Made by a program: the position numbers and the translations under genes | Part shown: piece after piece, positions 1-11,550 of the stretch | How positions within the stretch are numbered: the stretch's first letter is position 1 | Layout: each line of letters begins with the position of its first letter | Assembly: GCA_015143295.1 (NCBI GenBank) | Contig: CM026559.1 | Span: 24,628,826-24,692,825, forward strand | Length of the DNA stretch: 64,000 nucleotides | Direction: 5' to 3' | From: Tetracentron sinense | Lineage: Eukaryota; Streptophyta; Magnoliopsida; Trochodendrales; Trochodendraceae | The notes under the pieces: model-generated | Told to the model about the DNA's origin: nothing | The model's database searches: none | What the model saw: only the letters and a program-made list of their open reading frames with translations

Positions 1-473
1 AAGAATAGTTTCTTAAGTTTATGGGTGTTTGGGATGAAGGAGTAAAAGTATAAAATACTCTAAGTGTCAAAAAGGGTTATGTCTTAACATACCCTTAAAT
101 TTGGGAAACTCTAGTTTTGTCACCGTTGATCGGAATCGAATGATTCTTGAACCATTAGAAAGGTATTGAAACCCTCTTTGAGGTTCATTCTTATTATTTT
201 TACATATTTTAGTCAAAGATAGGTAAAATTTTAAATTTTCGAAGTCGGGTCTACTGAAATTCAAGGTTAGCTGAAATCCATTCCAGATCAGTCAGCTTTA
301 GAGCCCATTTAGATTTAAGAATTCAGAATTAGGATTTGTCTGTTAGACATAAAATTGTTCCTCTTTGAATAGAAAGTCTAACATAAGTTAAATCGTCAAA
401 ATATGATAAGCGAGTCAAAAGTTATGGTCAAAATACCAAAGCGAGAATAACTCAAGCCAGTTAGAGCTCCCAT

Positions 474-662
474 GCGTCGACTTCTGCAACCCAAACGTCG
501 AGGTTTGGGACATACAGAATGCGAAAAGCATCCCAAACATCGAAGTCTGTAACTTAGATGACAATGCCTGGCCCAAACGTTGGCGTGGGCTTGTTGGGAC
601 GCGAAAAATGGGTTTTTCTAAAGGGTTTAAGCGTGATTTTTTCAACCCTAACCCTATAAATA
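474..662 (+). promoter_or_regulatory. G1 LTR promoter: inverted-repeat cluster plus TATA box
   Basis: A near-perfect 20-bp palindrome lies at 490-509 (CCCAAACGTCGAGGTTTGGG), with diverged relatives at about 532-546 and 572-589 (CCCAAACGTTGGCGTGGG). A TATA box (TATAAATA) follows at 655-662. The block just upstream (360-440) is shared with the solo LTRs at 25359 and 28276, but those carry ACCGATCGATCGGT palindromes in the same place. Promoter function is inferred from position and from the TATA box. Confidence 0.55.
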
Positions 663-1544
663 CCCAAATTTAAGGGGATTAAGGGTTTTAACACTTTGAG
701 AAACATCTTTTGAGAGAAAAAGGGAGAGAGTTTGGATTTTCAAAGGGGGTTTTCATTTGAGATCAAGAAGAGCATGATTCTTGCATCCCAAGGCTTGGAT
801 CTTCTTCCTCAAAACTTAGATCTTCTTCCTCAAGCACGATTTCACTCCTCCAAGCTTCTCAACCATCTCAAGCTTTAGGATAAAAGGGTTTTTGACCTTT
901 CCAAGGTAAAAACATTCTACTCTCTAGCTTTGTTATGGAACAACTATTGAAAAAGAGGATTGAATGTATGATGTTGAATAGGATTTTGTAAGAACATTCT
1001 CCTATCTAGCTTTGTTATAATCCACGTCATGGAATGTAGATTTTTAATGGAGATTTCTCAAGAGTAAGGGTAACTACATCCTACTAACTAGCTTGTTGAA
1101 ATTTCATTAGTAAATATACATATTCTCTAATCTTACTAGGATTTAACCTAGAAATAAGAGTTTTAAATTGGGGGATTTTCTCATGGTCAATGGTAAATCT
1201 ATTTTTTGGGATATTATCTTTAAATAAAACATGATGTGGGTATGATATTGATGAAACGGGCTTAATGACCAAGATTATTGTGATGTAATACTATGAATGG
1301 AGATGTTCCATGTTTTAGGATTTTTCCATGATGTTAATATTTCTTGTATGAACATGTATGAAATGTTTAAAGTTCCCTAAGTATATTGTGATGCTCACAA
1401 GCACTCCATGCACTTTATGTTTTACATAATTGAGGTTTTCTCAAAAGCATGGTATTTTAAGGATCATAAGAAAGGTTTTTTTTAAGAAAATTTCATAAGA
1501 AGAAGTATAAGTGCATAAGCATTGACAAGGCCAAACTTTGGGTT

Positions 1545-1865
1545 GGTATTCATAAGATCGGTTACCTCATGCTCACAAGGATCTAGTCTAAGATTGTGCA
1601 TAAACTCCAGGAATCATAAGTCACGCAAGATTTCTAAGAATTCATAAGTCTAAAATCGGTTACAAGACTCACAAGGTTACAAGGCTCATAAGTACTCACA
1701 AGCTCCATTGATCATGTCTAAGATCTTGCATAAGTCTCCAAGGATCATAAGCTCACAAGGAACTCATAAGAACTCGTAAGCTCACAAGGAACTCATAAGC
1801 TCATAAGGAATTCATAAGAACTCACAAGACTCATAAGCATTCATAAGAACTCATAAGGCATGTAC
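1545..1865 (+). repeat. Degenerate short tandem repeats (ctcataag / ctcacaagg)
   Basis: About 300 bp are built from irregular repeats of 'aactcataag' and 'gctcacaagg', with 'ggatcataag' interspersed. A weaker version of the same vocabulary occurs in LTR G3 at about 19780-19990, so the repeat is a feature of this LTR region that has expanded here. No coding function is apparent. Confidence 0.7.
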
Positions 1866-2003
1866 AAAAGGTTTTGTTTTCCATGAAAGATAAGATTTGA
1901 CGAAAGGTTTTTATGATGAGTTTTTAAGCATGAATTTTATGACTAGTATTCCTTTAAGTACGAGTCTAATGAAGATATGGATACAACCTATGAAAGGTTG
2001 TTT

Positions 2004-2960
2004 CTGAAAGCTTTAAGCTGAAGATAGCCAAGATCTCTTTGAACAAAAAACTAAAAATTACTCAACATGAAAGAGATTCTTGCAAACTAGATGCAGAAGG
2101 AAAGAATGCTCTAGTAGTTCAGCTTGAATGTGAAAATGCTGAACTTGTGTCCAAAATAAAATATCTTGAGGAAGAAAATGTCTCTCTGACCAAATGGGTC
2201 AAGGTTCTAGAAATTGAGGAAGATAATTCCATAAATGTGTTTGAAGAGTCAAAGACTCGTATTTTAGATTTGGAATCTGAAAGAGATAACTTTATTGAAA
2301 AGGTTAGATTTCTGGAAAAGGAATTTCTCGATACCCTGAAAGTTAAGGATGGGCTAGCTAAGAAAGTAATTGAACTTGAAAAAGAAGCTAGACTCCTTAG
2401 CAACACTCAAATCCTGGATAAATTGGCTAGTATGCAGCACTCAACAGTAAACATGTCCAGCATAGAACATTCAAATAGACCACCAGGTCCCTTGAATTTC
2501 GGTACACTAGCTACTTTAACATTTGAGCCAATACATGAAAATCTAAGATACGAGAATTCCGCCCCCTCAGGATCAAAATCAAAGATTCCAACTTCTCAGT
2601 TGTATCAAACTTTTCACTCCTAGGCATGGTAAGGATTCAGCTTCAAGTGAAGTTGAGAGAACTAAGGGTCAGCCTCAGGCTAAAAGATCGCTGCCTCCCA
2701 GGTTCATTCCCACATACTACTAGTGTGGAGTGAAGGGTCACACCCGACCTAACTGCAATGCCTTAAAGAGAAATCCCTGAAATGGTTCATGGAATCAAAC
2801 TCAACATCAAGGAAATCTACAAAGGCAGATTCAAACTTTAGCTAAAAAGTCTAGGAGTTTTAGTGAAGAAGTGATGAAAATTGCTCAACTCTCTAGTACT
2901 CAACATGGTCGGGATAATTCTTATGTTTGTCATGAAGAAGGTAACAGGATGACCTAAAGA
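2004..2960 (+). pseudogene. gag: S1 gag C-terminal half (coiled coil, decayed second zinc knuckle)
   Basis: The frame at 2039-2623 encodes a Lys/Glu-rich heptad region matching the coiled coil of SA/SB Gag. After a frameshift near 2615 the reading continues in another frame through a damaged CCHC knuckle at about 2715-2757: the first Cys is Tyr, a stop falls inside, and CGVKGHTRPNC remains. It then runs through the basic tail, and a second frameshift near 2960 restores the pol frame. In intact relatives Gag forms the virus-like particle and the knuckles bind RNA. The N-terminal capsid part and the first knuckle are absent. Confidence 0.75.
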
Positions 2961-3010
2961 GAAGAAAAAATAGGAGATCTAAAAAGAAGAAGGTCACTCT
3001 TACAAATGAA

Positions 3011-6000
3011 ATGAATAAAGGCAAAAGGATTCACCAAAAGTCTAAATTCATTTATGTAAGAAATGATGACCTAAAGTGCCTTGTCATTCACATCACTTTG
3101 AAAGACCAAAATTTTGACATGTGGTATTTCGATAGTGGGTGTTCTAGACACATGATAGGTAACAAGTCCCTCTTCACTCAACTTGAGGAATGCTCAGATG
3201 GGATTGTCACTTTTGGCGATGGAAGCAAATAGTTTGTAAAAGGAAAATGTATCATACAAGCTCCTGACATTCCGAAACTGAAGGATGTCCTATTTGTGGA
3301 AGGGTTGAAAGCTAATCTAATTAACATAAGTCAATTGTGTGATGATCACTATGCTGTCCATTTTACCAATAATAAATGTTCTGTTGTGGATGGTAAAGGT
3401 ATGTGTGTTTTAGAAGGGTTGAGAACCACTGATAATTGCTATGGCTTAATTCCAAATGTGAGTTCTTCTAAAATCTACAACAGGGCCAAAGTTGAGGAAG
3501 TAGATCTGGGGCACATGAGGCTAGGTCACATGAATTTCAAAGATCTAATCAAACTCTCAAAATACCAGCGTGTGAGAGGTGTGCCTAAACTAGGGAAGCC
3601 CTCAACTTTTGTGTGTGGGCCATGTCAAATTGGAAAACAAATTAAAAGCCCACACAAGAAGGCTTCAAATATCGCTACCTCACATCCACTAGAATTAATT
3701 CACATGGATCTCATGGGTCCAACCAGAACTGAAAGTCTAGGAGGTAAGCGATATATCCTAGTGATGGTTGATGATTTTTCAAGGATGTCATGGGTTGCAT
3801 TCATAAGAGAGAATTTGGATGCTTTTGAGAACTTCAAGAGTATTTGCATGAGAGTGCAAAATGAAAAAGGATGTCGTATCACTCGGATTCGAAGTGATCA
3901 TGGAAAGGAGTTTGAAAACTCTAAGTACAATGAGTTTTGTGATGAATCTGGCATCAAACATGAATTCTCAACTCCAATAACACCTCAGCAAAGTGGTGTT
4001 GTGGAAAGGAAGAATAGGGTGTTTCAAGAGATGTCTAAAGTTATGCTTCACAGCAACAACCTGGCTGCTCATTTTTGGGTTGAAGCAGTTAACACTGCAT
4101 GCTATACTGTAAATAGAGTCTATACTAGGCCTGGAACAAGGAGGACCCCTTATGAGTTGTGGAACAACAAGAAACCTAATGTCAAGTACTTTCGAGTATT
4201 CGAAAGTAAATGATACATCCTTAGGGAAAGAGAGCAATTGAGCAAGTTTGAATCCCGTAGTGATGAAGAGATTTTTCTTGGATATTCTATAAATAGTAGG
4301 GCATATCGAGTGTACTACTTGAGAACCTTTACTGTCATGGAGTCCATAAATGTGGTTGTTGATGACACAGGATCTAAGACCATTCAACTTGAGGATGACA
4401 ATACTGACGAAGGTGTGAAAATTCTAACATCTAAATCTGAAGATGAAAGACCTTCAATGTCATCTCCTAAAAAATCTACACATCCTAGGGTAATGAGACC
4501 TCACTCCTCAACTAAAATTATCGGAAATCTTGAAAGTGGAGTGAAAACTCGAAAACAAGTTGAAAATGAAGTTAACCACCTTTGCTATACTTCTACATTC
4601 GAACCCAAAAATGTAACTGAAGCTCTCACGGATAAATATTGGATAAATGTCATGCAAGAAGAGCCAAATCAGTTTACAAGGAATGATGTATGGTTTTTAG
4701 TTCCTAGGCTTAAAAAGAGAAATGTAATTGGTACTAAATGGATCTTCAAGAACAAATCTGATGAAAATGGTACCATTGTAAGAAACAAGGCCAAGTTAGT
4801 TGCACAGGGATACACTCAGATTGAAGACATCGATTTCGATGAAACCTTCGCTCCTGTTGCCTGGCTAGAGTCAATTAGAATTTTGCTAGCTGTTGCATGT
4901 CATCTAAAATTCATGCTTTTTCAGATGGATGTCAAGAGTGTCTTTCTAAATTGCATTCTTCAGGAGGAAGTCTATGTGGAACAACCAAAAGGATTTGAGG
5001 ATCCAAATCATCTTGACCAGGTTTACAGATTAAAAAGGGCTCTCTATGGTTTGAAGCAAGCTCCTAGAGCTTGGTATGAGAGACTGACTACATACCTCTT
5101 AAAAAAGGGATTTTTGAGAGGGGGAGTAGATAAGACCCTATTCATTCAAGAAATCAAAGATGAAATGGTCATTGCCCAGATTTATGTTGATGATATAGTT
5201 TTTGGTTCCACATCAGTCTCTTATACTCACTCATTTGTTGAACAAATGAGGAATGAATTTGAGAGGAGCATGGTTGGTGAGCTGAATTTCTTTCATGATC
5301 TATAGGTCAAACAAATGAAAAATAGAATTTCTGTATCCCAAACCAAATATGCCAAAGACCTTGTAAAGAAATTTGGCATGAGCTCAGCTAAGCATGCTCT
5401 CACTCCAATGAGCACCACCACTAAGCTTAGCAAAGATGCTTCAGGCAAAAGTGTTGACCAAACCACATACCGAAGTATGATTGGTAGTTTGCTCTATCTG
5501 ACTGCCAGTTGTCCTGACATTGCCTTTAGTGTCGGAGCATGTGCTTGCTATCAAGCAAGCCCCAAAGAGTCACACTTACTAGCTATCAAACGTATCATTC
5601 GATATGTATGTGGAACTCTATCTTTTGGCCTCTGCTATCCCTTTGATACTACTGCCGTGGTTGTTGGCTATTCTGATGCCGACTGGGCCAGAAATACTGA
5701 TGATAGAAAAAGCACCTCTGGAGGATGCTTTTATGTTGGAAACTATTTAGTTGCTTGACTTAGCAAAAAGCAGAATTCCATCTCTTTGTTCACTGCCGAG
5801 GTTGAGTACACTACAGTCGGCAGCTGTTGCACCCAACTTCTGTGGATGAAATAGATGTTGTAGGATTATGGGATAGAACAGAGCACAATAACTGTGTATT
5901 GTGATAACACAAGTGCCATTAACATTTCTAAAAATCGAGTGCAACACTCTCGCACAAAATACATAGACATTAGACACCATTTCATTCGGGAGCTTGTTGA

Positions 6001-6127
6001 GCAAAGTGTTGTGACTTTGGAATATGTGCAAATTGAAACTCAACTTGCAGATATTTTTATCAAACCTCTAGACTCTCTTAGGTTTGAGACCCTTAGGAAA
6101 TCCATTGGTGTGTGCGGTATTGAGTGA
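3011..6127 (+). pseudogene. pol: S1 pol: protease, integrase, RT, RNase H with in-frame stops
   Basis: Copia order is complete in one frame. Protease: [12 protein letters not shown] (catalytic DSG) near 3120. GAG-pre-integrase: RLGHMNF with the downstream CGPCQIGKQ Cys pair at 3500-3640. Integrase: D in HMDLMGP, D in RSDHGKEF, E in VVERKNR between 3700 and 4020. [11 protein letters not shown] near 5185. RNase H: SDADWA near 5675, AEVEY, YCDNTSAI near 5895, ending near DSLRFETLRKSIG. The frame has no net shift over 3.1 kb but is stopped at 3230, 4211, 5303, 5756 and twice near 5850. The expected Trp/His of DLWHRRLGH reads LGHMRLGH. Non-functional. Confidence 0.85.
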
Positions 6128-7349
6128 CTGAGTGCATTTTGATAGACTACATGGTTTCCTCTCCATATCTCTTCCTAGTATTCTTCGTCCGATGTATATT
6201 AGTAGCTTTTGATTTTCTGGGTTTTGTGTCTTGTCTAATTTATTTCAGAAAAAACCAAAAACATTGAAAAATTAGAAAAACCCAAAAAGATTTTTGTGTT
6301 TTATTTTAGTTAGGCATATTGAAAAATCCAAAAACTTTGAAAAATAAAAAATTCCAAAAAGAGTTGTGTTTGAGTTGATTCTTCTATCTTGCTATGCATT
6401 TCTCAATTTCCTTGTACTCATAATGCTTATCCAAGATATATAAATATTGCATAGAATTGAATGAAGATATCATACCTATCAAGTCTTTTGGGAGATTGAA
6501 AATAGACTATCTTGCTCATTACAGTTAGAAATCTGGCTTACACTGTTGCACAATCACATACACATGCACTCTGACTATTACCTGTAGGTGGTACACATCC
6601 CATGATAATAATATTCATGATGGTTCTTCAGGTCAATAAAGTCTGGTTTGACCATGAAGTTACCATCCATTGAAAATGTGCCCTTGTTCAAAAATTGTAC
6701 AATGGAAAGGGCTACCTCTGGGATAGTGTGAAAGTCACTATTGGATGCAAACAGTATGAAATGGCTACCTAGGCGGACAATAGGTATCTATCTGGGTCAC
6801 TAGAGTGAAAGCCCTTGCTGCCAATAGCTAGATCTACCTACCCAATCAGTGTGAAAGCCACCATTGTATTCAAAAAATTCCAAAAGGACAAGGTTTGAAA
6901 AGAAACTCAAAAGAAGGCTAGAATTGACAAATTCAGGCAAGAGTCTGTGAACACAAGATGCATATGGGTCAAAATAGCACATTAAAAACTTTCAAAACTT
7001 CTAGATTACTCTAAGTGTGTCTTTCAGTACTTATGAAGCCTGCTTTCCTTGAAATGCAATAATGTCATTCTCTGTCTGCGGGTACATATCTCCAAAGGAG
7101 TCCAGTCAGAAAGTTCACCTCACACACTCCACATTTCAGTAAAGCTTATTACTAACTGTACGTTAGCCTGTGTGACTGTGTGTTGATCTATCTTCTCATT
7201 AGTGTCGATGGACATATCTTCATTTAGTCATCATTTCATGCCACACTATCTTGGGAAAATTATTATTTTATCTTGGAAATTCACATAAGCATGTACTTCT
7301 TTAATCTTCGAGTCTTGTACTTCTTTAATCTTCTCATAGTGAAATTTGT
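6128..7349 (+). other. S1 post-pol non-coding spacer with internal deletion
   Basis: No gene. 6240-6990 is recognisably the same spacer that follows pol in SB (49384-50050), sharing 'caaaaacattgaaaaa' runs, 'cacatgcactctgact' and 'atggctacctag'. From about 7016 the similarity is lost. The 3' ORF, both polypurine tracts and the U3 part of the LTR seen in SA/SB are absent before LTR-like sequence resumes at about 7350. This implies a deletion or a divergent, much shorter LTR. Confidence 0.6.
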
Positions 7350-7522
7350 GTTGGACTAGGTCCCGTGGTTTTTCCCGAAAGAGTTTTCCACAAAAAAAGT
7401 TTTGCGTGTTCACTTGTGATTGATTGGTTGTGATAGCTTAAAATTAAAATCGGTAGAATTTATTAAGTAGACCTATTCACCCCCCCTCTAGGTCAAGGGA
7501 ATCATTGAACTAAGGAATTTCA
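7350..7522 (+). repeat. S1 3' LTR, terminal (U5) remnant
   Basis: Matches the end of the SA/SB LTRs: 'ggtcccgtggttttt', 'gttttccac', the inverted repeat GACCTA...TAGGTC around a C-run at 7470-7494, and the terminal 'aatttca' at 7522. The following bases (7523-7549) belong to a minus-strand Gypsy-type LTR that continues at 17495 on the other side of element C2. Confidence 0.65.
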
Positions 7523-7549
7523 TCCTCGCTCTTCGACGTAAGCCTCATC

Positions 7550-9733
7550 TGAAAGTATGTCTCTTTTTAATTTTAGAAAAATAGTTCTTGGGGAGCATAC
7601 ATCGAATCCCAAGATCTGACAAAGATTCTAATTGATTTTAATTCAATCAAGTTAGAAATCAAAATCACCTTTGTGACTTTGAAATTGTTAAGTCAAATCC
7701 ACGATAGAAGCGATACTAGCAAAACTTCACAAGTGCCAAGTCTCCTTAATCCACACGGACCTTCTTTTTCTTTAAAGTTTTCTTTAATAGAAGCTAATGA
7801 CCCTTCCAAATTTCCAGCTCTTAAATCTTGAAATAAAGATCCAACCTTTATTATCAAGATCCTTGATCTTCTTCCTTTCTTGAAATTCACAACTTAGAAC
7901 ACAAGAGAAGAGAAAAGGGGAGAGGGTATAGGTGACCGTACACCTCTAGGGAAGAGAGAGAGAGGGGCGTGAGGTTATGAGGAGAGGGAGAGAGATCCAA
8001 AAATCTGGAAAAATAATTATTGCACTCAAGTGTTGGATGTCCACCCTTTAAATAGGCTAGGCTTGGGTTGCTTGCAACCCAAGTCTCCTAATCCTTATCC
8101 AATAAGGATTCCCCAATTTGTTTCCTTTTTGGTTTTTTCTTAATTAATTAGGATTAATCAAAATAGAAACTAACCTTATCTATTAGTAACCAACTAACCA
8201 TATCCTTATCCTAATCTAATTAGGATTCCTTGATTAGCAATAAACTAATAGAATCCTTGTCCAATAAGGAATCTTTAATTAGTAACTAACTCTAACTAAC
8301 TAACCTTATCCAATAAGGATATTAGTTATTGGAAACTAATTAAATAATAACAATTATTAATACCTCCATGAAGTGGGCATCCCACCCTAAGTGGGCCCCA
8401 CTCCACAAGCCCCTAGGGTTCCAAATCTTATTAGGTCACTTTAATTATTCTTTTAAAATAATTCCCAATGGGTCCTACCCATTTGGGTTTTCACATCTAA
8501 TGTGATTCCACCTTTTAGAGCTTTACTATATCATATAGTGATTACTTAGAGAAATTAATTAATTTAAATATTTAATTAAATTAAATACTTTAAGAAAATC
8601 CTTGTGTGTGGGATCTAAAGGGATCTCCTATTTCCGGTTGTGGGACCAAGTACTCAACCTTTTGGTTAAAGATTGTTACCAGGAAACACATTTCCTACAC
8701 TCCATTAGGATTATAGAATTTTATCTATATCCCTAGACTTTCACCAATCATAATTAATGTCATTAATACAATGTGATTAACCTCCAGAAAATAGAGAATT
8801 ACTTGTAGGTATTTCTATCTCAAGATTTATTTACAGATGTGTCCCTCCACTTGTAATATTGTTATAAGCTTACGGGACAATATCTAATACTGTCTTTAAT
8901 CCATGGCTTATATTGAGAACCCATTCTCTTTGATACTTTTAGTCAAACTTGAATTTTCAAAACATTTTATAAATTCTTTAAAAGAAATAATAATATTAAT
9001 TACGTTTCTTTTATATAGAAAATAAACTTCTTGATAAAACCATTTCATCGATAAATACCAGCGCTGGGTTTTTCAAGTCCAGTTTTGACAAGTATTAACT
9101 CAATATTATTTACTCTGTAAGAGTAGTGGAATCCTTGTTGATCGTACACACACTTCTTCCAATACAGCGTACATAACCCAACGAGCCCGTATTTAGTCCG
9201 GTGTGTTGGACATTGACGATTGGTCACATCAAAGCTATATAAGTAAATACTAGAGAAGATGTCGACCTCTCAGGTTATGGATAATCATTCAAATGGACTA
9301 CCCTAAATATAAAGATAATATATTTCTAAGGGTATCCACTGAGCGATCCAGTTGCAATATAAGTACTTCTTACTTATATCCACATTTTAGTCAAGAGACC
9401 TTTCTCTCAGTGATTGAGATTCATCACTTCATCATATGGAACTAACAATATGTAAGTTATTAGGAATACATTGTCCAGATGTATCCTGATTAACTTAGAA
9501 CAATTTTAGGTTTACAAAGAACCGGAAAACCATATCTCCTTAGCAATCAGTTATCAACTAATTGGATGGTTTTCCTACAATGTTACTTAAGGGACAAAGT
9601 AGTCTCATCCAATGAGATACTTTTGATATGTTACCCAATGTAGAAGATAATGTGTGAATTTAAAATATGCATTTATTGATTAAATAGATAAATACAATTC
9701 CGGAATGGCTTTCGTGGGCATATATATCTAACA
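7550..9733 (-). repeat. C2 3' LTR
   Basis: Begins (minus strand) TGTTAGATATATATGCCC at 9733 and ends ...CTTTCA at 7550. A TATTTAAA-type box lies near 8048-8054. Upstream of it are inverted repeats of the form TCCTTATCCAATAAGGA at about 8095-8320. The sequence is AT-rich and non-coding; short open frames inside it are not conserved between the two LTRs. Confidence 0.88.
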
Positions 9734-9743
9734 ATCTCCCACT
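9734..9743 (-). other. C2 polypurine tract
   Basis: Minus strand reads AGTGGGAGAT immediately before the TGTTAG start of the 3' LTR, the position of the plus-strand DNA primer in Copia elements. Confidence 0.7.
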
Positions 9744-9748
9744 TGCAC

Positions 9749-11550
9749 TCAAAGCCAATCTCCTAAGTATCTAATACCCATCGACTCTAGATGTTTCTCA
9801 GACACCTTCTGAGGTAGTGCTTTAGTAAATGGGTCCGCCACGTTATCCGCTGACGCAATCTTAGATAACTCAATGTCTCCTCTCATGACAATGTCTTGAA
9901 TCAGATGGAATCTCCTTTTAATGTGCTTAGTCTTCTGATGTGCTCTTGGCTCTATGGCTTGAGCTACAGAACCACTATTATCACAATAAAGTGTGATAGG
10001 AGATTCAATCGATGAGACAACACCAAGTTCAAGAATGAACTTCTTTATCCACACTGCTTCCTTTGCAGCATCACATGCAGTAACATATTTAGCTTCAGTT
10101 GTTGATTCAGCAATTGTTGATTGCTTGCAACTCCTCCAACTAAATGCTCATTTCCTAAGAGTAAAGAAAAATCATGAGGTGGACTTTCTATCATCAACAT
10201 TTGCCTGAAAATCTAAATCTGTGTACCCTACAACAGTAAGATCTTCTCCACTATAATCCAAACAGTGGTGCATTGTCCTCAAATACTTGGAAATGTGCTT
10301 AACTGCTGTCCAATGCTCAGGACCCGGATTTGATTGATACTCACGATATTCACTGCATGACAAATATCAGGTTTTGTGCACAACATAACATACATAAGAC
10401 TTGCAGATGCATATGGGATATGTCTCATCTGCTCTCTTTCATCATCAGTCTTTGGAGACTTTGATTTTGAGAGACTAATTCCATGCCTACAGGGTAAAAA
10501 CCCTTTCTTGGAATTTTCCATGCTATATTTGCGCAAGATTTTGTCAATATAATTGACTTGGGACAATCCCAGTATCCTTTTCTTTCGATCTCTAAACAAT
10601 TTAAGACCAAGAATATAGGAGGCCTCACTGAGGTCTTTCATTGCAAAGTTACATGACAGCCAGATTTTAACCGTTGATAACATTCCTATATCATTCTCAA
10701 TGAGTAGAATATCATCTACATAAAGAACTAGGAAAGTTATTGCACTCCCACTGACCTTCTTATACACACATGCCTCATCCATGTTTTATTGAAAACCAAA
10801 CGATTTGATTGATTCATCAAAATGGATATTCCAACTCCGAGAAGCTTGCTTAAGGCCATAAATGGATTTTATCAATTTCCAGACTTTATTATTTTGGCCA
10901 TGGAGTTCAAAACCTTCGGGTTGGTCCATATAAATATCCTCTTGAATGTTTCCATTCAAGAAAGCGGTTTAGACATTCATCTGCTATATCTCATAATCAT
11001 AAAAGGCTACAATTGATAACAAAATTCTGATGGACTTCAGCATTGCTATTGGTGAAAAGGTTTTCTCACAGTCGATACCAGCTCTTTGACTATACCCTTT
11101 CTCCCCAAAACTTGCTTTAAAGGTCTCTACCTTCCCATCGGATCCACGTTTCCTCTTGTAGATCCATTTGCACCCAATAGGTCTAATTCCCTCAGGCTTT
11201 TCAACCAGGGTCCAGACACCAATCGAGTACATGGAGTCAATTTCAGATTCTATGGCCTTATGCCAATTATCAGAATCAATATCACATATTGCTTCTTGAT
11301 AAGTGTAAGGATCATCGTCTAAGGAATCCAATTCCATAGAATATACCTCATGCTGATAAGACAATCTATCTGGAGGTCGATTGATCCTTGCACTTCTCCT
11401 AGGCTGTTGTGTATTTAAAGGTTCAGTTAAGATGTGATTAACCATTGCCACTTTATCCTGACTTTGCTCCTCAAGATCAATTCTAAGTCCATCTTTTCTA
11501 TTGAGGATCATATCATCTTCTACAAAAATGGTATTCCTGCTTACAAACAC
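9749..11550 (-). pseudogene. pol: C2 pol, reverse transcriptase and RNase H (fragmented)
   Basis: Read on the minus strand. 11550-10984 holds the RT N-terminus (GCKWIYKRKRGSDGKVETF, then FSPIAMLKSIRILLSI). 10783-10983 continues it out of frame. 10782-10279 holds the catalytic LYVDDILL motif and SYILGLKLFRDR. 10363-10172 holds a broken RNase H start (GYTDLDFQANVDDRKSTS). 10054-9749 holds the RNase H end, with LYCDNSGSVA and HQKTKHIKRRFHLIQD and finishing near the purine tract. Several frameshifts and stops separate these blocks. The usual SDADW is TDLDF. Non-functional. Confidence 0.85.

Larger units (their letters stand above)
1..1960 (+). mobile_element. Gypsy-type LTR fragment (G1), 5' end outside window
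   Basis: No gene is visible here. The stretch aligns by eye with the LTR starting at 20712: a 'gggatgaag...agtataa.atactct.agtgtc' block near its start, a block around 360-440 containing 'gcgagtcaaaag', then a TATA box and a leader ending in 'ccaaggtaaaaacattctac' at about 900. It therefore reads as a plus-strand LTR whose TG end lies before the window. The 3' end is not a normal CA terminus: near 1965 the sequence becomes Sirevirus gag. G1 was thus truncated, or S1 recombined into it. Assignment to Gypsy rests on similarity to LTRs that flank Gypsy pol elsewhere in the window, not on coding sequence here. Confidence 0.65.
1965..7522 (+). mobile_element. Degenerate Sirevirus-like Copia element S1
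   Basis: Plus-strand remnant of the same broad family as SA/SB. It retains the C-terminal half of gag, a full-length but stop-ridden pol, the post-pol spacer and the last ~170 bp of an LTR ending AATTTCA at 7522. The 5' LTR, PBS, gag N-terminus, 3' ORF, polypurine tracts and most of the 3' LTR are missing. Homology to SB gag begins at about 1965, directly abutting LTR G1. Coding similarity to SA/SB is high but clearly lower than SA to SB, so S1 is an older insertion or a different subfamily. Confidence 0.8.

Noticed and set aside
645..660. Telomere-like aaccctaaccctataaat
   Set aside because: Only two CCCTAA-like units next to a TATA box; not an array.
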